From CAZUCE01 sp964619265 (GTDB taxonomy: Bacteria > Planctomycetota > UBA1135 > GCA-002686595), in NCBI GenBank assembly GCA_964619265.1, contig CAZUCE010000015.1, forward strand, positions 1 to 64,000: DNA of 64,000 nucleotides, read 5' to 3'. The notes beneath the pieces were generated by a model, which was not told the origin of the DNA, did no database searches, and worked only from the letters and a program-made list of their open reading frames with translations. The translations under genes were made by a program, and so were the position numbers. Shown piece after piece: positions 44,854 through 54,345 of this stretch; position 1 is the stretch's first letter, and each line of letters begins with the position of its first letter.

Positions 44854-45423
44854 CTAACGCCCAGTCAGCTGCGCCCGCAGCTCGAGAACCTCGCCATCCA
44901 GTCCCCAGTGCTCGCTACGGCTCTGTTTCGGGGACGCAAAGCTGAACAAGGAGATCATCTTCAAGATGAAGCGGTACTTCCATGCGGGGCGCCGGCCTTC
45001 CACGGTCGCCTTCAAGACCTCGGTGATCAAGGCACCTCCCTGGCTCATCTGCTTGGCGGTTCGAGTTCCCACCGGAACTTCCTCGGAGGTCAGCGTGTAC
45101 TCGACCCCGCCGTCCACCTCCCGCAAGTCGTGGGCTACTCGACACAACGGATCATCGAAGTTGGTGAACAGGAACGTCGTCACGTAGCGGTGCGGGGCTT
45201 CGAATTCGAGAACTTCCCCGACAACGCCGGTGTACTTGCCGTCCGGAGTCCGCATGCGCATCGGGGCACCCGGAGCCAAGCGAGTGGTATGCAACACGGA
45301 ATTGAAGAAGAACGGCTGCACGACGCCGGCTTCGGTCAGAGTGTTCCAAACAGCCTGAATCGGAGCCTCGATGCGGATGCTGTGGACGAAACGGCTCGTT
45401 TCGGATTCGTCGTTCTCGCTCAT
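44854..45423 (-). CDS. START-like (AHSA1/SRPBCC) domain protein
   Basis: 189 aa. START-like fold: FVHSIRIEAPIQAVWNTLTEAG, RYVTTFLFTNFDDPLCRVAHDLREV, VEYTLTSEEVPVGT and a long C-terminal helix region. The AHSA1/polyketide-cyclase-like family binds hydrophobic ligands or acts as a co-chaperone; which is unclear. Single gene, convergent to the Spondin_N lipoprotein gene and divergent to the VOC gene. Confidence 0.8.
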   Translation of the reverse strand: MSENDESETSRFVHSIRIEAPIQAVWNTLTEAGVVQPFFFNSVLHTTRLAPGAPMRMRTPDGKYTGVVGEVLEFEAPHRYVTTFLFTNFDDPLCRVAHDLREVDGGVEYTLTSEEVPVGTRTAKQMSQGGALITEVLKATVEGRRPAWKYRFILKMISLFSFASPKQSRSEHWGLDGEVLELRAQLTGR

Positions 45424-45601
45424 GGATCACAAAAGCTAAGGCCGGGGCTTGAGATGGAAGACCCAGGCGGTGGCTCTCTTAGAGAGACCCCCCTTTGTAG
45501 ACGAGAGGGATTCGCCGGGACTCCTTCGCGAGCTTATAGGTACCTCGAGACGAACGACAGGCGGTTTCCTTCGACTCCTGCTCGAGCCCGCGACCGGTAG
45601 A

Positions 45602-46048
45602 ATGGCCCGGATCATGGGCCAGGTCAGCTTGATTTCCCTGATCGTCGCGGATTACGACGAAGCCATCGCGTTCTTCACTGACTTGCTCGAATTTGAGTTG
45701 GTCGAAGACTCACCTTCGGTCAGCACCCACACCGGTACGGCCAAGCGATGGGTGATCGTGCGGCCCCCGGGCGCCGAAACCGGGGTCCTGCTTTCAAAAG
45801 CCGAGGGGGAGGTCCAACGCGCTGCGATCGGGGATCAGTTCGCGGGGCGCGTCGGTCTTTTCTACACCGTCGACGAGTTCGATCGCCTGTACGCCAAACT
45901 GAAAGCCGGCGGCGTCGAATTTCTGACCGAAGCGCGCGACGAACCCTACGGGCGGGTTGCGGTTTTCCGCGACCTGGCCGGAAACCGGTGGGACTTGCTC
46001 GGCCCCCATCCGAACCGGACCGGCCGCGACGAGACCCGCCAACCGTAA
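45602..46048 (+). CDS. glyoxalase/VOC superfamily protein
   Basis: 148 aa from the ATG at 45602 (ATG at 45614 also possible). Paired beta-alpha-beta-beta-beta units: VSLISLIVADYDEAIAFFTDLL, then VGLFYTVDEFDRLYAKLKAGG and RVAVFRDLAGNRWDLLG. The C-terminal region carries a plausible metal ligand; the N-terminal metal His seen in glyoxalase I (H/Q near strand 1) is not clear (Ser-Leu-Ile), so it may be a dioxygenase or ligand-binding member. No operon partner. Confidence 0.85.
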   Translation: MARIMGQVSLISLIVADYDEAIAFFTDLLEFELVEDSPSVSTHTGTAKRWVIVRPPGAETGVLLSKAEGEVQRAAIGDQFAGRVGLFYTVDEFDRLYAKLKAGGVEFLTEARDEPYGRVAVFRDLAGNRWDLLGPHPNRTGRDETRQP

Positions 46049-46178
46049 CGGACACGATCTGGACTCCGGCGGTCGAGCGAGCCCTAAGGCGGGACCGCTC
46101 TCAGAGCCCGGAGGCCAAGTCAGCTGAGGCGGACGGGCGCCCGAGGGTCCTGCGGCGCCCGCGACCAGCCGAAACGCT

Positions 46179-46748
46179 CTAGCCTTCCAGCGGCAAGCGA
46201 TAGCGCAGCGTGATCACGAACTGCACTTCCTGATCGCGAAGGCCGAGCCCGACCAGAGGGTCTTCTTCATCGCTCGCCTCGTCGACCACGTCCTCGACCT
46301 CATACACCATCGCAATCGGCTCGTCCTCTTCGAACGTGTGCAGGGCGTAGGCCATTTCGACCTCGACGGCCCCGTCGATGCAGGACTGGCGCCAAGCATG
46401 CGGACGGGGCCAATCCCCTTGGGACCCGGCGGGGCCGAACGACTCGTCGAGATCGATCTGCATCCCGAACGTCGCGCCGTCATGTCCGTCGTTGAAGGCC
46501 GTGGCGGCCCGGCGCAGGAGCGTGCGGGCCTCCAAGTGGTCCAGATGACCCTCGAGGCTATCGAGCGGAGCCGCGAAGACCTTGTCGTCCCGGTGCAGCG
46601 CGCGTAGTTCGTCGGGGTGGCCGTCGCTCAGGAACTCCTCGAGGGCGTCGTACAAGAGCTCGAGGTCCCCGGGGCCGCAAACCCGCAAGTTGGAGAGCTC
46701 TTCGTGATCGAAGGCGGCTTGGATTGAGATTCGGGCGTCGGCGGACAT
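46179..46748 (-). CDS. acidic hypothetical protein
   Basis: 189 aa, strongly acidic (EEDEPIAMVYEVEDVVDEASDE region). No signal peptide or membrane segment and no family recognised. The C-terminal strand LRDQEVQFVITLRYRLPLEG suggests a beta-rich domain. GC3 and clean start/stop support a real gene; flanked by gaps of about 130 and 175 nt. Confidence 0.6.
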   Translation of the reverse strand: MSADARISIQAAFDHEELSNLRVCGPGDLELLYDALEEFLSDGHPDELRALHRDDKVFAAPLDSLEGHLDHLEARTLLRRAATAFNDGHDGATFGMQIDLDESFGPAGSQGDWPRPHAWRQSCIDGAVEVEMAYALHTFEEDEPIAMVYEVEDVVDEASDEEDPLVGLGLRDQEVQFVITLRYRLPLEG

Positions 46749-46922
46749 TGGATCGCTTTGGCAGGGGGGAGTTCGAGCGAGGAAGTATCCGCGTCCGCTC
46801 CGCCAACCGCAACGCGCGACGGACGAATCTGGTCAGGGGCTGGAGCTCCGGAACGCCGGCCAGCCTGGCCTACCGGCCGGGATGACCTACGGATCCGGCA
46901 AGCCCAGGACCAGCAGACCTGC

Positions 46923-48179
46923 CTAGGGCCGCTTCCCCCAGCGGGGCTCCGCAAGCTGGCCCTGCAGGCTGCGCAGGAATTCGGCCAAGTCGCCAATCTC
47001 CTCGTCCGAGAGGTTCAGCGGCTCGAGCTCGAACTCGGCGCCCTCAAGCAACGGGCTAGCGCCCTCCAGGGTCGAGTAGAAGCGCACCGCATCCTCGAGC
47101 GAATCCACGTAGCCCTCATGGAAGTAGCCGCCAGGGCGGTTCAGGACACGCAAACTCGCGGTACGGAAACGGCCTGCACGAGAGCTCGGCTCGGGGAATT
47201 CAGCGTCTTCGGCCCGCTCGTCGGCGAACCCGCTATCCATCCGAAAGGGCGAGCGATGCAAACGCTCGAGACCCAACTGGCGACCGGGCTCGAACGCGCC
47301 GGGATCCACGCGCGGCACGCGGGTGTCTCGATAGGCCAAGTCCGTGAAGAACGGACCCGAATGGCAGCGGACACAGTCGGCTCGGCCGAAGAACAGCTCG
47401 AGGCCGCGGCGCGCCGAGGGCGACAGGTGCTCGCTCTGCTCCTCGCGCCCGGCGCGCACGTCTTCGACGAACAGGTCGAACGGAGCCGGGCCCGTCACCA
47501 GCCGCCGCTGGAAGGCCTCGACAGCCTTGCCCATGTCGACGAACACGGAGGTCACCGCGGCCTGGTCGGCCTCGTTCATGGTCACCCAGGCACGGTGATG
47601 GCTGTGGCCCTCGTGATAGGGCACGGGCTTGGCCTGCTTGGGAAAGCGCTCGGGATCGGAAACGTCCGGAAGCGGGCCAAACAGCTCCTCGAAAGGCTCG
47701 CGCAAATCCGCGCGGCTCGAGATCCGGTGCACGAAGCCCGTCCGGCTGCCGTCCTGCTCGGTGATGTCTTCGTAGGGGCCCAGCGCCTGACTCCAGAGGC
47801 TGTCGGCGCGCCCGTCCCAGCCGAACTCTTGGTAGTAGGCGACGTTGAGCAGCGTCGGGACCCGGCGCCGCACAGCCTCCGGCCCGCGGAAATCCATCGA
47901 CCCGTTCGTGAACGCGCGCTCCGGCGGATGGCAATTCGCGCAGGAGGTGACGCCGGCATAGGAGAGCTTGCGGTCGTAGAACAGCTTCCGCCCCAGCTCG
48001 GCGGCCCGCTCGTCGTCCGCGTAGCGGTTGCCAGGACTCGGCGGCAGGTCCGGGAGCGGCGAAGCCGCCAGGGCACCGGCGCGGGCTTCCGGAGAAAGCG
48101 GGGCGGGCGCGACATCGTCGGTGTCTCCAAGGAACGCGACGATCGGCAAGAGCAGGGGGCTGAGGGCTATCCAGGTCAT
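46923..48179 (-). CDS. di-haem cytochrome c peroxidase family protein
   Basis: 418 aa with an N-terminal signal peptide. Two haem-binding CXXCH motifs, CANCH at residues 80-84 and CVRCH at 269-273, and the C-terminal block FRTASLRVLNRPGGYFHEGY, typical of bacterial CcpA/MauG-type peroxidases. It reduces H2O2 in the periplasm using electrons from small c-type cytochromes, or acts like MauG on a protein partner. No partner cytochrome gene is adjacent. Confidence 0.93.
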   Translation of the reverse strand: MTWIALSPLLLPIVAFLGDTDDVAPAPLSPEARAGALAASPLPDLPPSPGNRYADDERAAELGRKLFYDRKLSYAGVTSCANCHPPERAFTNGSMDFRGPEAVRRRVPTLLNVAYYQEFGWDGRADSLWSQALGPYEDITEQDGSRTGFVHRISSRADLREPFEELFGPLPDVSDPERFPKQAKPVPYHEGHSHHRAWVTMNEADQAAVTSVFVDMGKAVEAFQRRLVTGPAPFDLFVEDVRAGREEQSEHLSPSARRGLELFFGRADCVRCHSGPFFTDLAYRDTRVPRVDPGAFEPGRQLGLERLHRSPFRMDSGFADERAEDAEFPEPSSRAGRFRTASLRVLNRPGGYFHEGYVDSLEDAVRFYSTLEGASPLLEGAEFELEPLNLSDEEIGDLAEFLRSLQGQLAEPRWGKRP

Positions 48180-48407
48180 GGGGAAGCCAACCTACGGGAA
48201 GGCCGTGCTTCGTGCGACACAGGTTTGCCCCCCCAGACAGGCCGCGCCCCAATGGCGGCCGGGAAGCCGCTGGCGGGGGGATCCAGACCTCGTCCGCGGG
48301 GTCTCCTCGAGGGGCCAAACAGCCCGGCGAGCGACCCTTCGATTCCCAGGAAATTCCCTCCAGTCGCCCGCCCGGGCCCGACGAAAAGCCGGAGAGGAGG
48401 TTCCCTA

Positions 48408-49124
48408 GTGCTCCAACACACCGAAACGGCCAATACCGTAGACACCCTGATCCGCGCCATCCTCGCTCCCGAGGGCGGCGATGAGAGCTTCACAAGTTCC
48501 GACTGCCGCATCGAGCTGGCCCGCGAATCCGCGCTCGTGCGCGTTGAGTTCCCGCTGCGTCACTCACCGCTGCTCAGCATCGGCCAGCGCTGCCGGCTCC
48601 AACTGGATCGCGGCGATGATATCGGAGTTTTCGACGCTCCGGCCAAGGCCATCTCCTGGCGTGTAGGTGCCGAATCGTGCACCTACGAATTGCACGTCGA
48701 GAACAGCAATGCGCTTCAACTTGCCGAGCTGGTGGGCGTTCGCAAGGACGAACGCGTGCGCGTCGACTACCGGGACCCGGTACGCGCCGGAGTTTCCTCG
48801 CCCGACGGAATCTCACGAAGGGAAGGACACCTGTTCGACCTGTCACGAGAGGGCTGCGCGATCCTGTTTGAAGGCGAAGAGCCCTGGATGCTCGACCACC
48901 AGAATCCCCTGCTCGTGCACCTCGAGCTGTTCCCCGGCGAGCCATTGCTCGTCATCAGCGCCGGAGTCCGCAGTCGCCGGGTCAGCGGGCTGACCGTCGT
49001 CCACGGCTTTCGGCTCAATCTCGACGAGGACGATTCTCGCTTGACCTCGCGCGCTGACTACGAAGACCAGCTGGAGCGCTTTCTCATCCTGCGCGCCCGC
49101 GAGGTCGAGATGCGCCGCGGCTGA
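48408..49124 (+). CDS. PilZ domain protein (c-di-GMP receptor)
   Basis: 238 aa, GTG start at 48408 preceded by GGAGAGGAGG at 48391-48400, one of the few strong ribosome-binding sites here. N-terminal 110 residues resemble a YcgR-type flagellar-brake N domain (LIRAILAPEGGDESFTSSDC, RLQLDRGDDIGVFDAPAKAI). The PilZ motifs are complete: R112-x3-R116 in VRKDERVRV and D144-x-S-x-x-G149 in FDLSREGCA, so c-di-GMP binding is expected. Divergent from the cytochrome peroxidase, which shares the 230-nt gap. Output may be motility or surface glycan secretion. Confidence 0.88.
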   Translation: MLQHTETANTVDTLIRAILAPEGGDESFTSSDCRIELARESALVRVEFPLRHSPLLSIGQRCRLQLDRGDDIGVFDAPAKAISWRVGAESCTYELHVENSNALQLAELVGVRKDERVRVDYRDPVRAGVSSPDGISRREGHLFDLSREGCAILFEGEEPWMLDHQNPLLVHLELFPGEPLLVISAGVRSRRVSGLTVVHGFRLNLDEDDSRLTSRADYEDQLERFLILRAREVEMRRG

Positions 49125-49390
49125 CGGAATCCCGAGGCCGCCCGCGGGACAAAAAGGGGGCGCGCCAGCCCTTGGTCCGGGTTCCCCCTCCGGTCCACGA
49201 CTGACGCGCCCTCGGCTTCTCGTGCCCCCTCTTACGCGCGAGCGACGATCCGTTTTCAAAACTCCAGGATCTCTTCGTGAAGCCCGCGGAAGGGCCCGAG
49301 AACCGTATCCTCAGAGGGGTGGACCCCGATTTCAGCCTCCCGCCCACGCGTGGCCCAAGAGTCACGACCCCTGGCCGCAGCCCCGGGTGG

Positions 49391-51427
49391 ATGCGCCGGA
49401 TCGCGCTCAGCCTCGCCACCCTCGCGTGCACCGGTTGTGGCCGGCAGCCGGCGCCTTCCGATCCCAGGGACGCCGCGGGCGGTAGCCCTAGCGCCGCGGA
49501 GAATCCGGCTTCCGTGGAATCTCCCTCGGCGACGGCCGGAGGTGCGGAAGGCCTGCCGGCTACGGCCAAGCTCTCGATCGACCGAGCGATGCGGGAGAAC
49601 CTCCGCGCTCCCAGGCATCCCTCCGATGGCGGCGGACAGGCCGTCCGGGTGCTCCGCGAGAACGAGCCGGAGAGCGCGGTGGTCGGCGAGCGCCGGCGCT
49701 TCGAATTCCGCTTCGAAGTCGGTCCGGCGGGGATTTCACCGGGTGGTTTGATCACCTTGCAGGTCCCTCCCTTTTGGTTTTGGAGCTCGCCCCAAACGCT
49801 CAGCCCAGCCCAGCCCGGCTTCACAACGGTGCGCGGCCCGATCGGCGCTGACCTGCAAGCCAAGCAAATCGATCAACAGCTGCTGGGAATCGAAGTTCGC
49901 GGACGCGGCCTGGACCCCGGTGAACTCGTCCACATCGTTTACGGCGACGCGCAAGCGGGCAATGACCGTGGACTCGCACGAGTCGACCGCTACGCCGAAG
50001 CAGCTTCGGTGTTCCATTTCGCGGTCGACGGCGACGGCGACGGAGTCCGTGAGCTGTGCTTGAACAACCCGTCGATCGAGATTCTTGCGGATCGTCCCGC
50101 GCGCCTGATCCTCACGCTGGAAAGTACGGCGCGCCAGGGCGATGACGTCCGGCTCACCCTCGCGTTGCTCGATGCGTTCGGCAGCCTTGGCTCCGACTTT
50201 TCGGGGCAGGTCCAACTCGAATCCGAGCCCTCCGGCTGGGAGCTACCCCCCTTGGAGACCTTCGAGACCGGCCAGCCAGCAACGCGCACGCTGCGTTTGC
50301 CGGCCCCTCCCAGTGGAACCTGGCGCGTGCTGGCCAAGGCCTTCGACGGGAGTGGGGCGACGCCCTTCGACGCCGTGCGTTCGAACCCTCTGCGAATCAG
50401 CGACGCACCTAACCTGGTGTGGATCGACCTGCACGGACACTCCGCCCTGTCGGACGGCACTGGCTCGCCCGAGCAGTTCTTCCACTACGCGCGCGACGTA
50501 GCCCAACTCGACGCTGTCGCCCTGACCGACCACGACGCTTGGGGGCTGCCGCTGCTCTCCCAGCACCCCGAGCTGGTGGCTACGATCGACGCTGCCGCGC
50601 AAGCCGCCACTCGACCCGGCGAGTTCCTCGCCTTCTCCGGCTTCGAGTGGACCTCGTGGATCCACGGGCACCGGCACGTCGTGTACTTCGACGGTCCGCT
50701 GGAAATTCACTCCTCCCTCGACGAGTCCTCCGACACCCCGGGTGAACTTGAGGAGGCCGTGCGCGGCCGAAACGCGCTGATCATCCCCCACCACCCGGCC
50801 GGCGGACCGATCCCCGTCGATTGGAGCTTCCTCCCCGACCCCCAGCTCACGCCGGTCGTCGAGATCTGCTCCGTGCACGGTTCCTCGGAAAGCTCCACCG
50901 ATCCCCAGCGGATCTACTCGGCCGTGCCGGGGCATTTCGTGCGCGACGCTCTCGGCGCCGGGCACCGCTACGGCTTGATCGGATCGGGTGATTCCCACGA
51001 TGGACACCCCGGGCTACCCCAACTCGTCGCGCCATGCGGCGGGCTTGCGGCGGTCATGTGCGAAGAGCTCACTCCAGAGGCCCTGCTCGAAGCCCTGCGC
51101 GCGCGCCGGGTGTACGCAACCTCCGGCGAGCGCATTGTGCTGCGCACCAACCTCGCCGGCTTGCCCATGGGTTCTTCCATCCCGGCCAGCTCGCTGAGCG
51201 AGGGCGGCGCCCTTTTCCTTGAGATCATCGGAACGAATCCGCTGACGCTCCTCGAAGTCATCGGACCCGAAGGCGTCCTGGCTCACGAAGATCTCGCCGG
51301 TGTGCCTGAATTCCGGGGGGCCTTCGAAGTGCCCGCGCTCGAGGCTGGGACTTGGCTGTTTGTGCGAATTTTGCAGCAGGACCGGACCCAAGCTTGGTCG
51401 AGTCCGTTTTGGATTGTCGAAGGCTGA
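49391..51427 (+). CDS. lipoprotein with C-terminal PHP/CehA-type metallohydrolase domain
   Basis: 678 aa from the ATG at 49391, giving MRRIALSLATLACTGCGRQ, a lipoprotein signal with Cys17; a GTG at 49277 is possible. A beta-rich N-terminal region (Ig-like, about 90-330) precedes a PHP domain with WIDLHGHSALSDGTGSPE, ALTDHDAWGLPLL, FEWTSWIHGHRHVVYFDG and GLIGSGDSHDGHPG, the metal-binding His/Asp set of the CehA/McbA and DUF3604 families. A lipid-anchored phosphoesterase/phosphodiesterase-like activity is inferred. Convergent with the second sulfatase-fold gene. Confidence 0.85.
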   Translation: MRRIALSLATLACTGCGRQPAPSDPRDAAGGSPSAAENPASVESPSATAGGAEGLPATAKLSIDRAMRENLRAPRHPSDGGGQAVRVLRENEPESAVVGERRRFEFRFEVGPAGISPGGLITLQVPPFWFWSSPQTLSPAQPGFTTVRGPIGADLQAKQIDQQLLGIEVRGRGLDPGELVHIVYGDAQAGNDRGLARVDRYAEAASVFHFAVDGDGDGVRELCLNNPSIEILADRPARLILTLESTARQGDDVRLTLALLDAFGSLGSDFSGQVQLESEPSGWELPPLETFETGQPATRTLRLPAPPSGTWRVLAKAFDGSGATPFDAVRSNPLRISDAPNLVWIDLHGHSALSDGTGSPEQFFHYARDVAQLDAVALTDHDAWGLPLLSQHPELVATIDAAAQAATRPGEFLAFSGFEWTSWIHGHRHVVYFDGPLEIHSSLDESSDTPGELEEAVRGRNALIIPHHPAGGPIPVDWSFLPDPQLTPVVEICSVHGSSESSTDPQRIYSAVPGHFVRDALGAGHRYGLIGSGDSHDGHPGLPQLVAPCGGLAAVMCEELTPEALLEALRARRVYATSGERIVLRTNLAGLPMGSSIPASSLSEGGALFLEIIGTNPLTLLEVIGPEGVLAHEDLAGVPEFRGAFEVPALEAGTWLFVRILQQDRTQAWSSPFWIVEG

Positions 51428-51445
51428 GGTTCCGGTTCCGCGCGG

Positions 51446-52804
51446 CTACTCTTCGCCGGCGTACCCGAGCGCGCGAAGCGCCTCGAGGTCCGACGCCGAA
51501 GGCGCCGAAGTGGCGCCTGCCGTGACCCCCAGGGTTCCCAAAGCGCTCACCAGCTGATCCAACTCGAATCGCAGTTCGCTTGCGACTTCGGACCGCTCGA
51601 CGGCCAGGTCACGAAGTTCGCCAGGATCTTCCTCCATATCGAACAGCAGCGTCTCCGGCGTAAGCTCGTCCCAGATCAACTTCTCCGAGCGCCGACGCAA
51701 CGAGCGCATCTTCGCGCGCTTGTCCTCTCCGGTGTTTTTGACCGGATAGAAGTCGACCTCTGCATAAAGATCGAAGGGCGCTCCCGTATCCAAGCGCGGG
51801 AGGGCCGGCGCCTGGAACGCCAATCGGGCGGCGCCCAGCTCGCAAAGTTCATTGAGCGTGGCCGCGATCGAAACGGTCGTCACCGAGTCGGTCACGACGT
51901 TCCCGTTTTCAGGGGATCGCGGATCGTGCAGCACGAGCGGGACGTGCAGCAAGTCGTCGTACAGGTTGCGCGTGTGTCCAAGCCAACCATGCTCGAAGAA
52001 CTCTTCGCCGTGATCCGCGGTGAGGACGATCACCGTGGAGCTAGCTAGCTCGAGATCCTCGAGACGACGCAGGAGCCGGCCAATGCCTCGATCCGTAAAG
52101 CGGATTTCTTCGTCGTACAGGTCGAGCAGAGTCTGAACTTCAGCCGGACGGAGATCCGGGCCGAGCTTGCGCAGATGGTGGATCGACTGGCCGCTTTCGA
52201 TCCGGCCGGTCGGAATCTTCGCGAAGTCGATGCCGGGGTGATCGAGATAGGCGTAGTGCGGATCGAAATACAGCAGCGAGAGGAAAAACGGCTGCTCGTC
52301 CTCGGCGCGCTGCTCCAAGAACTTAACGGCCCGATTCGTGACCCCTGGGGTCGAGACATGCTCGTGGCCACGGGCCTCGGCGTCCTGATAGACCTCGAAG
52401 CCCTGACCCAAGCCCGATCCGCGCCGCAGCAACACGTTGCTGTTGATCATGCCGGTCACGAAGCCTTCGTCTGAGAAGCGCTCGGCCAGGGTCGGAACTT
52501 CCTCCGGCAGATCACGGCCCACCTGGTCGAAGGTGTGCGTACTCGGATACCAGCCGGTTAGAATCGAAGCCATCGCGGGCCGCGTCCAGGGCGCCGGGCT
52601 GTAGGCGTTCGCGTAGCGGACCGAGCGGGCCGCCAGCCCGTCGATGTTCGGACTGGTTTCCCGCTCGTAGCCGTAGCACGACAGGTGATCCGCGCGCAGG
52701 GTGTCGACCGCGATCAAGAGCACGCTTGGTACTTCGACCGGCCTGGGAGAGCAGCCGGTCAGAATCGATGCGCCGAGCAGCGCAGGGAGCGCGCGAACGC
52801 TCAT
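51446..52804 (-). CDS. sulfatase-fold (alkaline phosphatase superfamily) lipoprotein without FGly Cys
   Basis: 452 aa. Lipobox SILTGCSPR (Cys18). Metal ligands in IAVDTLRADHLS (Asp34, Asp39) and LTADHGEEFFEHGWLGHT. At the FGly site the sequence is APWTRPAMASILTGWYP: Thr74 replaces Cys, with Pro76 kept and Met78 replacing Arg, so it cannot be a canonical FGly sulfatase. It shares the C-terminal DLEALRALGYAGEE ending with the other sulfatase-fold protein, suggesting a common subfamily. Likely a Thr-nucleophile phosphohydrolase or transferase. Overlaps the MFS gene stop by 4 nt. Confidence 0.88.
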   Translation of the reverse strand: MSVRALPALLGASILTGCSPRPVEVPSVLLIAVDTLRADHLSCYGYERETSPNIDGLAARSVRYANAYSPAPWTRPAMASILTGWYPSTHTFDQVGRDLPEEVPTLAERFSDEGFVTGMINSNVLLRRGSGLGQGFEVYQDAEARGHEHVSTPGVTNRAVKFLEQRAEDEQPFFLSLLYFDPHYAYLDHPGIDFAKIPTGRIESGQSIHHLRKLGPDLRPAEVQTLLDLYDEEIRFTDRGIGRLLRRLEDLELASSTVIVLTADHGEEFFEHGWLGHTRNLYDDLLHVPLVLHDPRSPENGNVVTDSVTTVSIAATLNELCELGAARLAFQAPALPRLDTGAPFDLYAEVDFYPVKNTGEDKRAKMRSLRRRSEKLIWDELTPETLLFDMEEDPGELRDLAVERSEVASELRFELDQLVSALGTLGVTAGATSAPSASDLEALRALGYAGEE

Positions 52805-54165
52805 CCGATGGCCCCAACTTCCAGTTCCTGCTCGCGAGCCCTCGCGCGACCGCGCTCAATGTTGACCCGAGACAACACAAACGCTCCGACCAGGAAGAAA
52901 GGCAGGATCCCGAAGGCGGCCAGGCTCTCTTTTCCTTTCGGCAACAGCCCAACCACCACGGTGAACAGAGCCGGGCCGAGGATGCCCGCGAATTTCTCGA
53001 GAACGCCGAACAGCGCGAAGAACTCCGAGGACTTGTGGCGCGGAATTAGGGTCGCGAACAGCGAGCGCGAGAGCGCCTGGGTCCCTCCCATCACCATCCC
53101 GACTCCAATCGCCAGGCCAAAGAAGTGGAGCGCCGTATTCATGAAGATGGCGGCGAGCGTGATCCCGATGTAGGAGAACACACCGATGTAGATCGCCCGC
53201 CGCACACCGATCCAGTCGGCAAGCTTGCCGAACAGCAACGCGAACGGGATGCCGACAAATTGGACCAGCAGAATTGACGTGATCAGCGTGCCCTCCTCAA
53301 ACTCCTTCAGAGTTCCCAAGTAGGTCGCCATACGAATGATGGTCTGAATCCCGTCGTTGTAGAGCAGGAACGCGAGCATCATCCAGAAGGCATCCTGCGA
53401 TGCACGCAGCTCCTTGAGGGTCCCCCTGAGGCGACCTACGGCGACCTTGAACGTTGAAACACCGGGCGTCTCGTCCGCCTTGCGTATGGCCGGCGGCTCA
53501 GGGACGTTGTAGAGCAGCGGGATCGAGAAGACGCCCCACCAGACCGCGACCGACAGGAACGCCAGTCGCGTGGGAAGGGTCTCTTGGGCGGGCGTTAGCC
53601 CCTCGCCGTGGGGCAAGCCGAACCACTCGGGGTGCTGAATCCAGAGCAGGTTCACGAGCAGCAGGATTCCACCACCCAGATAACCCAAGGCATACGCCGA
53701 AGTCGAAACGCGGTCGACCTCTTTGCTCGAGGCTAGGTGCGGAAGGAGCGCGTCGTAAAACACAAAACTGCCAGCCGCTCCGACGTTGGCGAGGAAGAAC
53801 AAGGCGAGCGCAAAACTCGCGTCCCCATGTCCAACAAAGAACATCCCCCCGGTGCTGAGGATCCCCATCGTCAGGAACACCGACAACAGGCGCTTGCGCC
53901 ATCCGCGAAAGTCCGCAACCGGACCCAACAGCGGAGCCGCGATCGCCACGGTTCCAAGCGCCAGGGTCGTCGTCAAGGAGTAGGCCTGGAGCGCCTGCTT
54001 GGACTCCCAGCCCGCTGCGGCGACCGCGTGGAAGTAAATCGGAAAGATCGCGGTGACGATCGTCGTCACCATCGCCGAGTTGGCCCAGTCGTAGGCTGCC
54101 CAGGCACGCAATTCCGGTCGGTGGAGGCCGAAGCGTTCGAGAAGGCGGCTGGGCTCCGTGCTCAT
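52801..54165 (-). CDS. MFS transporter, UMF1 family
   Basis: 454 aa with about 12 transmembrane segments. The UMF1/Atg22-like signature AAYDWANSAMVTTIVTAIFP lies at the N-terminus, followed by GWRKRLLSVFLTMG and SFVFYDALLPHLA; the fold second half has ASQDAFWMMLAFLLYNDGI, GVRRAIYIGVFSYIGI and VMGGTQALSRSLFA. Substrate unknown in bacteria. Its stop is embedded in the start of the downstream lipoprotein (ATGA), so a sulfatase-fold lipoprotein and this exporter/importer are co-expressed. Confidence 0.9.
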   Translation of the reverse strand: MSTEPSRLLERFGLHRPELRAWAAYDWANSAMVTTIVTAIFPIYFHAVAAAGWESKQALQAYSLTTTLALGTVAIAAPLLGPVADFRGWRKRLLSVFLTMGILSTGGMFFVGHGDASFALALFFLANVGAAGSFVFYDALLPHLASSKEVDRVSTSAYALGYLGGGILLLVNLLWIQHPEWFGLPHGEGLTPAQETLPTRLAFLSVAVWWGVFSIPLLYNVPEPPAIRKADETPGVSTFKVAVGRLRGTLKELRASQDAFWMMLAFLLYNDGIQTIIRMATYLGTLKEFEEGTLITSILLVQFVGIPFALLFGKLADWIGVRRAIYIGVFSYIGITLAAIFMNTALHFFGLAIGVGMVMGGTQALSRSLFATLIPRHKSSEFFALFGVLEKFAGILGPALFTVVVGLLPKGKESLAAFGILPFFLVGAFVLSRVNIERGRARAREQELEVGAIG

Positions 54166-54345
54166 GACCGCAGGATAGCCTCCCGAGCCTGTGAATACCG
54201 TCGCAGAGGTTTGCCGAGTGCCTGGTTTCGGAGGAAGCGCAACGCTCCCCAGGTCAAATCTTGGGCTTCAGCCAGGGACTCGACTTCCGTCACGGGCCGC
54301 TAGAGCCCTAGAGGCGCCTCGGGACAGTCGCCCAAGGCCTGTGGC

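Noticed and set aside
46758..48407. Long plus-strand open frame leading into the PilZ gene
   Set aside because: Mostly antisense to the di-haem peroxidase; the PilZ gene has its own strong ribosome-binding site and GTG at 48408.
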